In this document: positions 1 through 8,912 of the stretch, one piece after another | How the letters are laid out: each line of letters opens with the position of its first letter | Position numbering within the stretch: the stretch's first letter is position 1 | Assembly: GCA_046294625.1 (NCBI GenBank) | Contig: JBKBKN010000003.1 | Span: 62,001-126,000, forward strand | Reading direction: 5' to 3' | DNA length: 64,000 bases | Origin: JBKBKN01 sp046294625 | GTDB taxonomy: Bacteria > Bacteroidota > Bacteroidia > M30B66 | Notes under the pieces: generated by a model | The model's database searches: none | What the model was told of the DNA's origin: nothing | The model's input: the letters and a program-made list of their open reading frames with translations, nothing else | Translations under genes and position numbers: made by a program

Positions 1-394
1 TACTTTCTTCGCCACTCAGCAGGTGAATCAGTTCTTTAGGTGCATCTACGATAAGCATATTGACTATCCAATGCGCTTTTACTAACGTTGCTTGTTGCTG
101 ATGCTGCTCATTCCAACGTTTTATTTTTTCTATTAATCCTGCCTGAGTATATGTTGCATGTTGCTTTAAGGCTTGCATCATAAATTTGGGTCTTTCAGGC
201 AGCGGCATCTGTTCAGAAGTAAAACGTAAGTGTATGGCGTTTACATCTAACTTTTCCTTTAAAAACACATTGATTCGGATAGTTGCATCATTGCTTATGC
301 TCATTTGTTCAGCCAAAGCATATCCTATAACTCCCTGCTGAGCAGATAGCGATAAACTGAACAACAAAAACAGGCTTCCTAATATACTCTTCAT
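1..394 (-). CDS. N-terminal fragment of a secreted subtilase-like (S8) protein
   Basis: Only the first 131 codons lie in the window and the gene runs off the left edge. The start ATG at 394 is followed by a clear signal peptide (Lys-3, then a Leu/Phe-rich core, then SLSAQQ). The rest looks like a propeptide: a basic, Gln-rich helical stretch (KIKRWNEQHQQQ), then WIVNMLIVDAPKELIHLL, which resembles the inhibitor-type prodomain end of Bacteroidota S8 peptidases (a W-I-x-N-x-L-x-V pattern before the mature enzyme). No catalytic residue is visible because that part lies outside. It starts 44 bases downstream of kmo on the same strand, so it could be read from the same transcript. The family call is an inference from the prodomain only; another secreted protein is possible. 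Confidence 0.5.
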   Translation of the reverse strand, partial: MKSILGSLFLLFSLSLSAQQGVIGYALAEQMSISNDATIRINVFLKEKLDVNAIHLRFTSEQMPLPERPKFMMQALKQHATYTQAGLIEKIKRWNEQHQQQATLVKAHWIVNMLIVDAPKELIHLLSGEES

Positions 395-438
395 GGCACA
401 TCTCATATTTCAATATCTAATGGTATATCCCAAAACGA

Positions 439-1797
439 TTAAAGCAGTTCTAGAATTTTTTGTTCCACATCAGGGGTTTTAAATTCAGCACCTAAGCCTA
501 TCCCTTTAATTACCTCCTGCATAATTTCATCCTGCTTTTGCCCATTCCTAAGGGCGTAATCATAGGGTAAGTGAGAGAATGTAACCATACTATACAGTGG
601 AATCCATTTATCGGGATGCAAATTGCTGAACCATGCTTCGATTTGCTTCTGATAAACAAAGTATTCGTCGGCGACCTTATCACGCATCTCAATAAAATTG
701 CGTAATGCAAGCTCGGCAATGGCATCTGTGTTTGGTTTTCTTGATTTTTCAAACGCTTTTAATAATTCTATCCAGTTGGCATATTGCCCACTATCAAACA
801 TTTCGGCAAATACACTGCAATCTTCAAAGCCACTATTCATACCCTGTCCATAAAATGGCACAATGGCATGCGAAGCGTCGCCCATGAGCAATATTTTGTT
901 TTCGTAAGTCCAGGGGAAGCACTTCACAATCACCATCGCAGAAGTAGGATTATCAAAATACTCTTCTTTCAAATTGGGCATCATGGGGACGGCATCGGGA
1001 AAAATTTCATTGAAAAAATCCATCACTTTGTCTTCCGTATCGAGTGATGCGAAGGAACGTTCCCCCTCGAAGGGAAAAAACAAAGTACAAGTGAAACTCC
1101 CATCCTGATTAGGCAAAGCAATAAGCATAAACTCCCCACGCGGCCAAATATGCAATGCATTTTTTTCTATTCGAAAGCCACCATCTGCACTAGGTGGAAT
1201 GGTTAACTCTTTGTACCCGTGTTCTATGTAATATTGGGAGTAGTTAAATCTCGGCAATTTCTGCATACGCTGACGCACTTCACTGTAAGCACCATCGGTG
1301 CCAATAATCAAGTCACTTTTCACGATTTTTTCTTTGCCTTGATGGTCAAGATAGAGTGTGGTATTATCTAAGTCCACACCGGTGCAAGCATGTTCAAAAT
1401 GAATTTTTACCCCTTCCTGCTCAGCCAAATCCATGAGTTTGCAATTTAATCCCCCTCGCGAAACAGAATAAATAGCTTGCCCTTCTTTACCATATGGCTG
1501 AAATGAAAGGTTTCCCTTTAAATCATGAATCATGCGACCATACATCGGTATGCCTATATCTCTTATTTCCTGAGCTATACCAACCCCTTCAAGTCCTTTA
1601 AAACCACGATCACTTAAAGCTAAATTGATCGAACGACCCGCACTAATTCTATTGGAACGCATGTCGGGACGGCGCTCATATATATTTACATCGAAGCCCC
1701 GCTTTTTCAAATAAATAGCTTGTAATGCGCCAACCAAACCCGCACCGGCCAAAGAGATTCTAGATTTGCCCTGTATCATTTTTTCAATTTTCTCCAT
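439..1797 (-). CDS. kmo: Kynurenine 3-monooxygenase
   Basis: FAD-dependent hydroxylase that converts L-kynurenine to 3-hydroxykynurenine with NADPH and oxygen. The 452-residue length fits the family. An N-terminal dinucleotide fold carries GAGLVG at residues 18-23. IIGTDGAYSEVRQ lies at about 164-176, and the FAD-pyrophosphate motif GDASHAIVPFYGQGM at 306-320 is followed by NSGFEDC, typical of KMO. The start ATG at 1797 places six residues before a second possible Met (residue 7). Kynureninase lies 134 bases upstream on the same strand, so two consecutive steps of tryptophan catabolism toward 3-hydroxyanthranilate are clustered. The family supports either NAD synthesis from tryptophan or tryptophan breakdown; the other pathway genes are not in the window. 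Identification is confident. Confidence 0.93.
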   Translation of the reverse strand: MEKIEKMIQGKSRISLAGAGLVGALQAIYLKKRGFDVNIYERRPDMRSNRISAGRSINLALSDRGFKGLEGVGIAQEIRDIGIPMYGRMIHDLKGNLSFQPYGKEGQAIYSVSRGGLNCKLMDLAEQEGVKIHFEHACTGVDLDNTTLYLDHQGKEKIVKSDLIIGTDGAYSEVRQRMQKLPRFNYSQYYIEHGYKELTIPPSADGGFRIEKNALHIWPRGEFMLIALPNQDGSFTCTLFFPFEGERSFASLDTEDKVMDFFNEIFPDAVPMMPNLKEEYFDNPTSAMVIVKCFPWTYENKILLMGDASHAIVPFYGQGMNSGFEDCSVFAEMFDSGQYANWIELLKAFEKSRKPNTDAIAELALRNFIEMRDKVADEYFVYQKQIEAWFSNLHPDKWIPLYSMVTFSHLPYDYALRNGQKQDEIMQEVIKGIGLGAEFKTPDVEQKILELL

Positions 1798-1931
1798 GGG
1801 CTAAATTAATTGAAAACTTTGTTAGTCTGCATCAATTTAATCGACTGCAGAATCACACAATGCGATAGTGAATTTTATGATAACACAAACTTTAACTAAG
1901 CAAATACCGCAAAACAAATAAAAACGCAAGG

Positions 1932-3191
1932 CTAAAAATTCTTCAGGATCGAATAAAACTGATAAACATCCATGAACGAATTGTACAAAGGAACAGGTGC
2001 CACCCTGATTACATCCGGCTCACGCCAATCAGCAATCACGCCCGAATTCGTCAAATGTTCAAACATTTTTCGACCATTTTTATGAAACAAAATCGATAGT
2101 TGACAGCCTCTTTCTTTAGGAGTAATGATATCAAACATGCCTTTGAATTTTGTTTGTTTGGATAGGTCGTTTAGTAAAAATTCCATATAATTAGTCAGCT
2201 TGTCTCTTTTTTGAATCAAACGATCCATACCTGCCTCTTCGAAAATTTCTAGCGAAGCCTTATGTGCAGCCATACTTAAAACAGGAGCATTGCTCAATTG
2301 CCAGGCTTCTGCTGTTTTCATGGGCACAAATTCTTTCTCCATTCTGAAACGCACTTTGGGGTCGTGCCCCCACCAGCCATGAAATCTAGGAATTTTGGTA
2401 TTCTTCAAGTGCCTTTCGTGAACAAAAATTCCAGAAACCCCGCCCGGACCGGAATTGAGATACTTATAAGAACACCAAGTGGCAAAATCTACTCCCCAAT
2501 CATGAAGTTCAAGTTTTACATTACCTATGGCATGAGCCAGATCGAAACCTACTATAGCTCCGGCTTGGTGCCCTACTTCAGTTATGGCTTTGATATTAAA
2601 AACCTGTCCAGTATAGTAATTTACTCCACTAAAAAGTACCAAAGCAAGTTCATCGCGATGTTGATCAATGGCTACCAAAATATCTTCATGTGCTATTTGA
2701 TGCTCTCCTTCACGCGGCTTTACTTCTATGATACATTTTTCTGGCGAATAACCATGAAAGGCTACCTGCGATTGCATCGCATATTGATCAGAAGGAAAAG
2801 CTTTGGCTTCGCAAATGATTTTGCACTTTTTGCCTTCAGGCCTGTAAAAAGATACCATGAGCAAGTGCAAGTTGACAGTGAGTTGGTTCATAGCCACTAC
2901 TTCAGCCGGCTGAGCACCACAAAGATTGGCCAATGTTCCGCTTAATAACTCATGATAATTGAACCAAGGCCTTCGGGCTTTGAAGTGTCCTTCTACACCA
3001 AGATTAGCCCAGTCTTCCAGTTCCTCCTGAATGTAAAGCGATGCTTTACGAGGCTGAAGTCCCAAGGAATTTCCACAGAGGTAAATAACCGGTTTGTGGA
3101 AATGACTGGGGATTAAAAAACGAGAACGAAATCCTGAAAGTTCATCTTCAAGATCGAATTGTTGTGCTGTGACTGGTTCAGTATTGAACAT
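1932..3191 (-). CDS. kynU: Kynureninase
   Basis: PLP-dependent fold-type I hydrolase that cleaves 3-hydroxykynurenine to 3-hydroxyanthranilate and alanine. It has 419 residues, the usual length. GFDLAHAIGN (residues 215-224) supplies the Asp that binds the pyridine nitrogen and a cofactor-site His. SYKYLNSGPGG (241-251) contains the Schiff-base lysine K243. The N-terminal IYLCGNSLGLQPRKA (36-50) is a family hallmark. It starts 15 bases downstream of the kdsD stop codon on the same strand, and kmo follows 134 bases later, so kdsD-kynU-kmo may be one transcription unit, although kdsD has no functional link to this pathway. Confidence 0.95.
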   Translation of the reverse strand: MFNTEPVTAQQFDLEDELSGFRSRFLIPSHFHKPVIYLCGNSLGLQPRKASLYIQEELEDWANLGVEGHFKARRPWFNYHELLSGTLANLCGAQPAEVVAMNQLTVNLHLLMVSFYRPEGKKCKIICEAKAFPSDQYAMQSQVAFHGYSPEKCIIEVKPREGEHQIAHEDILVAIDQHRDELALVLFSGVNYYTGQVFNIKAITEVGHQAGAIVGFDLAHAIGNVKLELHDWGVDFATWCSYKYLNSGPGGVSGIFVHERHLKNTKIPRFHGWWGHDPKVRFRMEKEFVPMKTAEAWQLSNAPVLSMAAHKASLEIFEEAGMDRLIQKRDKLTNYMEFLLNDLSKQTKFKGMFDIITPKERGCQLSILFHKNGRKMFEHLTNSGVIADWREPDVIRVAPVPLYNSFMDVYQFYSILKNF

Positions 3192-3206
3192 AATAAAAGT
3201 TAAGCT

Positions 3207-4163
3207 TTAAATTATACCTTCGGAAATCAAATCTTGAATATGAACCACACCTACATAATCAATTCCATCGGTCACAATCATATGGTTAAGTTTTCTTTCC
3301 TTCATAATAGGCAAAAGCCTTGCAGCCATTTCGTCTTTGTCTATGCTTACAAATCCGCTTGACATGATATCCTTAGCCTTTAAATTTTTAATGTTATCAG
3401 TCTTTTCAATACACCGTCGAATATCGCCATCGGTAATCACGCCGATATATTCCATTGCGTCGTTGTGCACTACTGTGATACCAAGTCGCTTCGATGTAAT
3501 TTCTAAAATAACCTTTTCAATGCCATCGTGCTCGCTCACTAAAGGTTTTTGGTTTTTCGCTGCCAATTCGCCCACTTTCAGATAGAGCTGTTTCCCGAGC
3601 GCCCCCCCAGGATGATATCGCGCAAAATCTTCACCGGTAAATCCCCTCAACTTGAGCAGACAAATGGCAATAGTGTCGCCCAATGCCAGCTGAACGGTTG
3701 TGCTGGTGGTTGGGGCTAAATTGTTGGGGCAAGCTTCTCGTTCCACACTTGCGTTAATCACAAAATCAGCCTGCTTAGCCAGTTCAGAATCTAAGTTTCC
3801 TACTATTGCTACAATTCGATTACCCAAATTTTTGATTAAAGGAATGAGCACCTTTATTTCAGGAGTATTACCGCTTTTGGAAATAATCATCACGGCATCC
3901 TCTTTTTGAACCACACCCAAGTCGCCATGAATGGCATCAGCAGCATGCATAAAAATGGCCGGGCTGCCTGTAGAATTTAATGTCGCGACAATCTTTTGCG
4001 CAATAATGGCACTCTTTCCAATGCCTGTAACAATAATTCTACCACTAATACCATACAGAAAATCAATACATTGAGCAAACCTTTGATCGATGTGGGAAAT
4101 AATTTTGTTGATCGCATCAGATTCAATTTTTAATGTATCTTTAGCTAAGATTTCGATGGACAT
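3207..4163 (-). CDS. kdsD: D-arabinose 5-phosphate isomerase (KpsF/GutQ family)
   Basis: Interconverts ribulose 5-phosphate and arabinose 5-phosphate, the first step of Kdo synthesis for lipopolysaccharide. It has 318 residues. The SIS domain covers roughly residues 35-170 (VTGIGKSAIIAQKI; IISKSGNTPEIKVL; the conserved NNLAPTTSTTVQLALGD). Two CBS domains follow (about 200-260 and 265-318). The start ATG at 4163 lies 65 bases from a -7 promoter motif in the gap shared with the divergent recQ. The Kdo-8-phosphate phosphatase kdsC is in the ccm operon 26 kb away, so the pathway is split within this window. Confidence 0.92.
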   Translation of the reverse strand: MSIEILAKDTLKIESDAINKIISHIDQRFAQCIDFLYGISGRIIVTGIGKSAIIAQKIVATLNSTGSPAIFMHAADAIHGDLGVVQKEDAVMIISKSGNTPEIKVLIPLIKNLGNRIVAIVGNLDSELAKQADFVINASVEREACPNNLAPTTSTTVQLALGDTIAICLLKLRGFTGEDFARYHPGGALGKQLYLKVGELAAKNQKPLVSEHDGIEKVILEITSKRLGITVVHNDAMEYIGVITDGDIRRCIEKTDNIKNLKAKDIMSSGFVSIDKDEMAARLLPIMKERKLNHMIVTDGIDYVGVVHIQDLISEGII

Positions 4164-4227
4164 TTTCGGAGTCTAAAAATTTATTTTGGGTCAATAACTT
4201 TTAGGAATAAAAGACGTTATTAGATTG

Positions 4228-4235
4228 CAAAAATA
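4228..4235 (-). promoter_or_regulatory. -7 promoter element upstream of kdsD
   Basis: On the minus strand this reads TATTTTTG, a perfect match to the Bacteroidota -7 consensus TAnnTTTG, 65 bases upstream of the kdsD start in the kdsD/recQ divergent gap. I see no clear -33 TTG at the expected distance. Confidence 0.5.
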
Positions 4236-4275
4236 TCATTAAAGCATTACGATTAATTAAACATGAACGTTTATC

Positions 4276-6486
4276 ATGGATATGATAGAAGAAATTGAGT
4301 CAAACACCAAGCTCACACAACAATTAAAGCATTATTTCGGATTTTCTAAATTCAAAGGTGATCAAGAAGCCATCATTCAAAGCATTCTTGATGGATATGA
4401 TACCTTCGTAATTATGCCTACCGGTGGAGGCAAATCGCTCTGCTATCAGCTTCCGGCACTGATTTCGGAAGGAGTAGCTATTATTGTCTCGCCGCTCATA
4501 GCTTTGATGAAAAACCAGGTAGATGCTATGCGCAATTTCGGAAATGAAGACGGTATCGCCCATTTTCTGAATTCATCGCTCAACAAGTCTGAAATTGCGA
4601 AAGTGAGAAGTGACATATCATCCGGAATCACTAAGCTTTTATATGTTGCACCCGAATCGCTCACCAAAGATGAGAACGTGCAATTTTTCAGAGAAATAAA
4701 AATTTCATTTTTTGCTATAGACGAAGCCCACTGCATCTCAGAGTGGGGTCATGATTTCCGCCCGGAATACCGTCGTTTGCGCAGCATCATTGAAGCCATT
4801 GGATCCGTGCCTATTATGGCTTTAACTGCAACGGCTACACCTAAAGTGCAGCAGGATATCATGAAGAATCTGAATATGAACAATGCGAAATTATTCAAGT
4901 CTTCATTTAATCGTCCGAATTTATATTATGAAGTAAGGCCTAAGAAAAATGTAGTTAAAGAAATTATTCGCTTTATAAAAGGCCACCCGGGTAAATCAGG
5001 CATTATCTATTGCCTGAGCCGTAAAAAAGTAGAAGAACTCGCTGAAACACTTGTGGTAAATGGTATCCGTGCCCTACCCTATCATGCCGGATTAGATGCT
5101 TCGACAAGGGCAAGTCATCAGGACAAATTCCTCATGGAAGAAGCCGAAGTGATTGTTGCAACCATCGCTTTCGGGATGGGTATTGACAAGCCCGATGTGC
5201 GTTATGTGATTCACCACGAAATTCCCAAAAGTTTAGAAGGCTACTACCAAGAAACCGGACGTGCCGGCCGTGATGGTGGTGAAGGAAAGTGTATTGCTTT
5301 CTACAGCTACGATGATATTTTAAAACTTGAAAAATTTCTTAAAAATAAACCCGTAGCGGAACAAGAAGTTGGACAACAGCTGCTGGCTGAAACGGTAGGC
5401 TATGCCGAAACATCAATGTGTCGACGAAAGTACATTCTCCACTATTTCGGAGAAGAATATGACGATAGCCAATGTAGCAATATGTGCGACAATTGTGCCA
5501 GTCCAAAATCAAAATTTGATGCGCAAGATGATATTTGCCTGGCAATTGAAACCGTGCTTGCCGTGAAGGAAAAATTTAAAGATAAGCATATCATCAATAT
5601 CCTGCTTGGCAACGGCAACACGACCATAAGACAATACAAACACGATCAGCTTGAAATGTTTGGTAAGGGTATGGAACATAGCGAGCAACGCTGGAGCAGC
5701 GTGCTACGCACAGCAGTAGTGAGCGGTTTGTTGCAAAAGGAAATTGAGAACTATGGCACCTTAAAAGTAACCGAAGAAGGACACGCTTATTTAGATAAAC
5801 CCTACACCATTATGGTAACGGAAGATCATGACTACAGTGATGTTGATGCCGACGACGAAGTAATAAGCGCAGGCAGTCAAGGTAGCGGAGCTGCTGATGA
5901 AGTGCTCTTTGGGATGCTCAAAGACTTGACCAAGAAAATTGCCAAACGTCACAACATGCCACCTTATGTCATTTTTCAAGAATCTTCACTGATCGACATG
6001 ACCATTCAATACCCTATCACGCTCGACGAGCTCAAGCAAGTGTCAGGCGTGGGTGAAGGTAAGGCCAAAAAATATGGTAAAGAATATATCGAGCTCATCG
6101 ATAAATATGTAAAAGAAAACGAGATTGAACGCCCAATAAACTTGGTGGTGAAATCTGTAGCCAATAAATCGGCACTCAAGGTTTACATCATTCAGAACGT
6201 GGATCGCAAACTCGACCTGAACGACATTGCTTCAGCTAAAAACCTTTCCATGGAAGAATTAATCGAAGAGATGGAGGCTATCGTGTATTCCGGAACAAAA
6301 CTCGATATAGGGTACTATATCGACGATACGATTGATGAAGATATTCAAGACGAAGTTTATGAATACTTCCGCTCATCAGAAACAGATTCAATGGCTGTAG
6401 CGATTAACGAACTCGGCGATGATGAAATTGGTGAAACCGAGCTTCGCCTGATGCGTCTGAAGTTCATCTCCGATTACGGAAATTAA
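4276..6486 (+). CDS. recQ: ATP-dependent DNA helicase RecQ
   Basis: 3'-5' superfamily 2 helicase for recombination and replication-fork repair. Walker A PTGGGKSLC is at residues 48-56, the DEAH box with the RecQ aromatic-rich loop (DEAHCISEWGHDFRPEY) at 149-165, and TATATP follows. QETGRAGRDG marks motif VI. The zinc-binding cysteines lie in the stretch from CRRKYILHYFGEE to CSNMCDNC (about 385-410), followed by winged-helix and HRDC domains. At 736 residues it is longer than the 610-residue E. coli protein, with an acidic C-terminal extension ending in a helix-turn-helix-like region, which is common in this phylum. ATG codons at 4276 and 4282 are both possible starts. It is monocistronic, with a terminator just downstream. 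Confidence 0.95.
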   Translation: MDMIEEIESNTKLTQQLKHYFGFSKFKGDQEAIIQSILDGYDTFVIMPTGGGKSLCYQLPALISEGVAIIVSPLIALMKNQVDAMRNFGNEDGIAHFLNSSLNKSEIAKVRSDISSGITKLLYVAPESLTKDENVQFFREIKISFFAIDEAHCISEWGHDFRPEYRRLRSIIEAIGSVPIMALTATATPKVQQDIMKNLNMNNAKLFKSSFNRPNLYYEVRPKKNVVKEIIRFIKGHPGKSGIIYCLSRKKVEELAETLVVNGIRALPYHAGLDASTRASHQDKFLMEEAEVIVATIAFGMGIDKPDVRYVIHHEIPKSLEGYYQETGRAGRDGGEGKCIAFYSYDDILKLEKFLKNKPVAEQEVGQQLLAETVGYAETSMCRRKYILHYFGEEYDDSQCSNMCDNCASPKSKFDAQDDICLAIETVLAVKEKFKDKHIINILLGNGNTTIRQYKHDQLEMFGKGMEHSEQRWSSVLRTAVVSGLLQKEIENYGTLKVTEEGHAYLDKPYTIMVTEDHDYSDVDADDEVISAGSQGSGAADEVLFGMLKDLTKKIAKRHNMPPYVIFQESSLIDMTIQYPITLDELKQVSGVGEGKAKKYGKEYIELIDKYVKENEIERPINLVVKSVANKSALKVYIIQNVDRKLDLNDIASAKNLSMEELIEEMEAIVYSGTKLDIGYYIDDTIDEDIQDEVYEYFRSSETDSMAVAINELGDDEIGETELRLMRLKFISDYGN

Positions 6487-6509
6487 TTAGAACTCTTCAT
6501 TTCAAAAAA

Positions 6510-6546
6510 AGCGAACATCATAGCCAAATGGTGTTCGCTTTTTTGT
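6510..6546 (+). terminator. Intrinsic terminator after recQ
   Basis: AGCGAACATC and GGTGTTCGCT form a 10-bp stem (one G-T pair) around a short loop, followed by a run of T, 23 bases after the recQ stop codon. Confidence 0.8.
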
Positions 6547-6644
6547 TGAGAAACGCCTTTATGACTTAGAAAAAAAATCAAAGCTGCTCAAGGCAATGGA
6601 ATGAAATGTATTTGACGGACCACCGATTTAATTGATGCTTACTA

Positions 6645-7190
6645 TTATTGCCCATCAAACCTCCCGTGCACTTCATAGCTAGTTTCAAAACCCAGTAGGT
6701 TTCTATATCCTTTCACGGTGAAGCCCTGCGATGGAAAATAATTTACTTCAATACGGTTGTCGAGAAACATGGCATGATCATCCTTTAAAATATAGACTTC
6801 ACGTACCATATCGCCAAGTCTACTAACTATTAACTTTCGAATCAGCAGGGTGGAATCCAATGCTACATAGTGCTCACAGATCAGACTATCAGCACATTTT
6901 TCACTTTTGATGGAATATTTACCGATAAAAGCCGGTTTATTGATATCAAGCCCCTGAAAAAGCTGCAGTTCTTTGCTCCAATCGGGCGATGATTGTTGAG
7001 TGCTGTCCGTTTTACTTTCATTATGAAGTACTTTAGTAAGGCTAAATTTCCCGGTAACAAGTCTATTTTGCTCTTGAGCAATAAAGTCGGGAAAATCAAA
7101 ATAAGCCTGTTTATCGCTCATCACTTCTTCCGGCTGTGCGCAAGAGAAGAATAGCAGACATAATCCATAAACTACATTAAGGTAGTTCAT
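6645..7190 (-). CDS. Hypothetical lipoprotein coupled to the ALDH7 gene
   Basis: A 181-residue protein with an N-terminal hydrophobic stretch ending in LLFFSC, a plausible Bacteroidota lipobox with the lipidated Cys at residue 17, followed by an acidic stretch (AQPEEVMSD). I recognise no family. The remainder is soluble and predicted beta-rich, with no Cys pattern beyond CADSLICEHY. Its start codon overlaps the stop codon of the upstream aldehyde dehydrogenase (TAATG), so translation is probably coupled. Nothing in the sequence gives a function, and the link with the dehydrogenase may be regulatory rather than biochemical. Confidence 0.75.
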   Translation of the reverse strand: MNYLNVVYGLCLLFFSCAQPEEVMSDKQAYFDFPDFIAQEQNRLVTGKFSLTKVLHNESKTDSTQQSSPDWSKELQLFQGLDINKPAFIGKYSIKSEKCADSLICEHYVALDSTLLIRKLIVSRLGDMVREVYILKDDHAMFLDNRIEVNYFPSQGFTVKGYRNLLGFETSYEVHGRFDGQ

Positions 7191-8743
7191 TAGAAATCGA
7201 ATTTTATTCCCTGCGCCAACGGGAGACTTGTACCATAATTGATGGTATTGGTCTGGCGACGCATATAAGCCTTCCAGGAATCAGAACCCGATTCTCTTCC
7301 GCCACCGGTCTCCTTTTCACCGCCAAATGCACCCCCAATTTCAGCACCTGAAGTGCCAATATTTACATTGGCAATACCGCAGTCAGAGCCTGCATGCGAA
7401 AGGAATTGTTCCATGTCGCGCATGCTATTGGTAAATATAGCGGAAGACAATCCCTGCGGAACATTATTCTGCATGGCAATAGCTTCGTCGAGCGCATCAT
7501 ATTTCAGCAAATAGAGTATTGGTGCAAAAGTTTCTTCCTGCACAATGTTCATTTCGTTGCGTGCTTCGGCGATACAAGGTTTTACATAACATCCTGATTT
7601 ATAACCTTCGCCTTCAACCACGCCTCCTTCCACGATGAAATTTGCTCCTTCTTTCTTTGCCTTTTCAATGGCTTGGAGATAAAGTTGAACAGCTTGCTGA
7701 TCGATTAATGGTCCAACATGATTAGAAGCATCGAGTGGATTGCCTATCTTCAATTGTTGGTAAGCACTCGCAAGCGATTCCTTTACTTTATCATAAATAG
7801 AAGAATGAACAATTAGTCTTCTTGTGGTGGTGCAACGTTGTCCGGCTGTACCTACAGCGCCAAAAACAGCTCCTGTCAATACCAGTTTCAAATCGGCTGA
7901 TTCTGTTACGATAATGGCATTGTTGCCCCCAAGTTCAAGCAAAGAGCGACCCAATCTTCTACCAACAGCCTCTCCAACAGCTTTTCCCATTCGGGTGGAG
8001 CCGGTAGCAGATACCAAAGGCACTCGTTTATCATTGGCCATGAGTTTACCTATCTCGGCATCGCCTATGACCAAACATGAAACACCTTCTGGAACATTGT
8101 TTCTCCTTAACACATCGGCAATGATATGTTGACAAGCTATGGCACAAAGCGGTACTTTTTCTGATGGCTTCCAGATGCACACATCTCCACAGACCCAAGC
8201 CAGCATGCTATTCCATGACCAAACGGCCACAGGAAAATTGAATGCTGAAATGATGCCAACCACTCCAAGCGGATGCCATTGCTCATACATGCGATGCGAA
8301 GGTCGTTCGCTGTGCATAGTCAAGCCATAAAGCTGTCGTGAAAGCCCAACAGCAAAATCGCAGATATCGATAATTTCTTGAACTTCTCCCAAGCCTTCCT
8401 GATAGCTTTTACCCATTTCGAAAGAAACGAGCTTACCCAGATTTTCTTTGTGTTCTCGGAAAGCCTCGCCCATCTGACGCACGATTTCTCCTCGTTTTGG
8501 TGCAGGAATCAATCGCCATACCTTAAATGCTTCTTCGGCTTTCTCCACCATGCGGTTGTAATCAAACTCTCCTGCACATTTCACCTTCGCAATCTCCTGC
8601 CCATCAACCGGCGAATAGGATGTAATCCAGGGGCCTGAACCTTCGTGCCACTGCACTCCTGAGCTAACGCCGGTGTTTTCAGGTTCAATACCTAAATTTT
8701 TTAATAATTCGCTAATGGGTGATGATGCAGATGCTATGGACAT
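7190..8743 (-). CDS. ALDH7-family aldehyde dehydrogenase (aminoadipate-semialdehyde dehydrogenase type)
   Basis: NAD(P)-dependent aldehyde dehydrogenase of 517 residues. It has the antiquitin-type N-terminus (ELLKNLGIEPENTGVSSGVQW), SAFNFPVAVWSWN in the cofactor domain, the general base E270 in LLELGGNNA (268-275) and the catalytic C304 in GTAGQRCTTTRR. In characterised relatives the substrate is alpha-aminoadipate semialdehyde from lysine degradation. No other lysine gene is nearby, so the substrate is inferred from family membership only. The gene has its own promoter 27 bases upstream and is followed by a translationally coupled lipoprotein gene. Confidence 0.88.
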   Translation of the reverse strand: MSIASASSPISELLKNLGIEPENTGVSSGVQWHEGSGPWITSYSPVDGQEIAKVKCAGEFDYNRMVEKAEEAFKVWRLIPAPKRGEIVRQMGEAFREHKENLGKLVSFEMGKSYQEGLGEVQEIIDICDFAVGLSRQLYGLTMHSERPSHRMYEQWHPLGVVGIISAFNFPVAVWSWNSMLAWVCGDVCIWKPSEKVPLCAIACQHIIADVLRRNNVPEGVSCLVIGDAEIGKLMANDKRVPLVSATGSTRMGKAVGEAVGRRLGRSLLELGGNNAIIVTESADLKLVLTGAVFGAVGTAGQRCTTTRRLIVHSSIYDKVKESLASAYQQLKIGNPLDASNHVGPLIDQQAVQLYLQAIEKAKKEGANFIVEGGVVEGEGYKSGCYVKPCIAEARNEMNIVQEETFAPILYLLKYDALDEAIAMQNNVPQGLSSAIFTNSMRDMEQFLSHAGSDCGIANVNIGTSGAEIGGAFGGEKETGGGRESGSDSWKAYMRRQTNTINYGTSLPLAQGIKFDF

Positions 8744-8769
8744 GATGGTATGAATTTAAAATGGACGTG

Positions 8770-8801
8770 CAAAGGTACATAGTTTGCCAAAGCTGCATCA
8801 A
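8770..8801 (-). promoter_or_regulatory. Bacteroidota-type promoter of the ALDH7 gene
   Basis: On the minus strand: TTG at 8801-8799, a 21-base spacer, then TACCTTTG at 8777-8770, 27 bases before the start codon. Both elements fit the phylum's -33/-7 pattern. Confidence 0.6.
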
Positions 8802-8880
8802 CTATTGATCGTAAAATTAACACCAACAGCCTAATTTCTGCTACTGCGCACCTTAGACACTTAATCAGCTGATAATTCTC

Positions 8881-8888
8881 TATTTTTG
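8881..8888 (+). promoter_or_regulatory. -7 promoter element of prfC
   Basis: TATTTTTG matches TAnnTTTG and lies 24 bases before the ATG at 8913. It also argues against an upstream TTG start at 8886, which would lie inside the promoter. Confidence 0.6.
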
Positions 8889-8912
8889 CGGACTTTTCAA
8901 TTAGGATTCATC

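Noticed and set aside
2298..2945. 215-codon open frame on the plus strand
   Set aside because: Lies wholly inside kynU on the opposite strand; composition is low-complexity and matches no family.
8886..8912. TTG start nine codons upstream of prfC
   Set aside because: The TTG lies inside the -7 promoter motif at 8881-8888, so it would not be transcribed.
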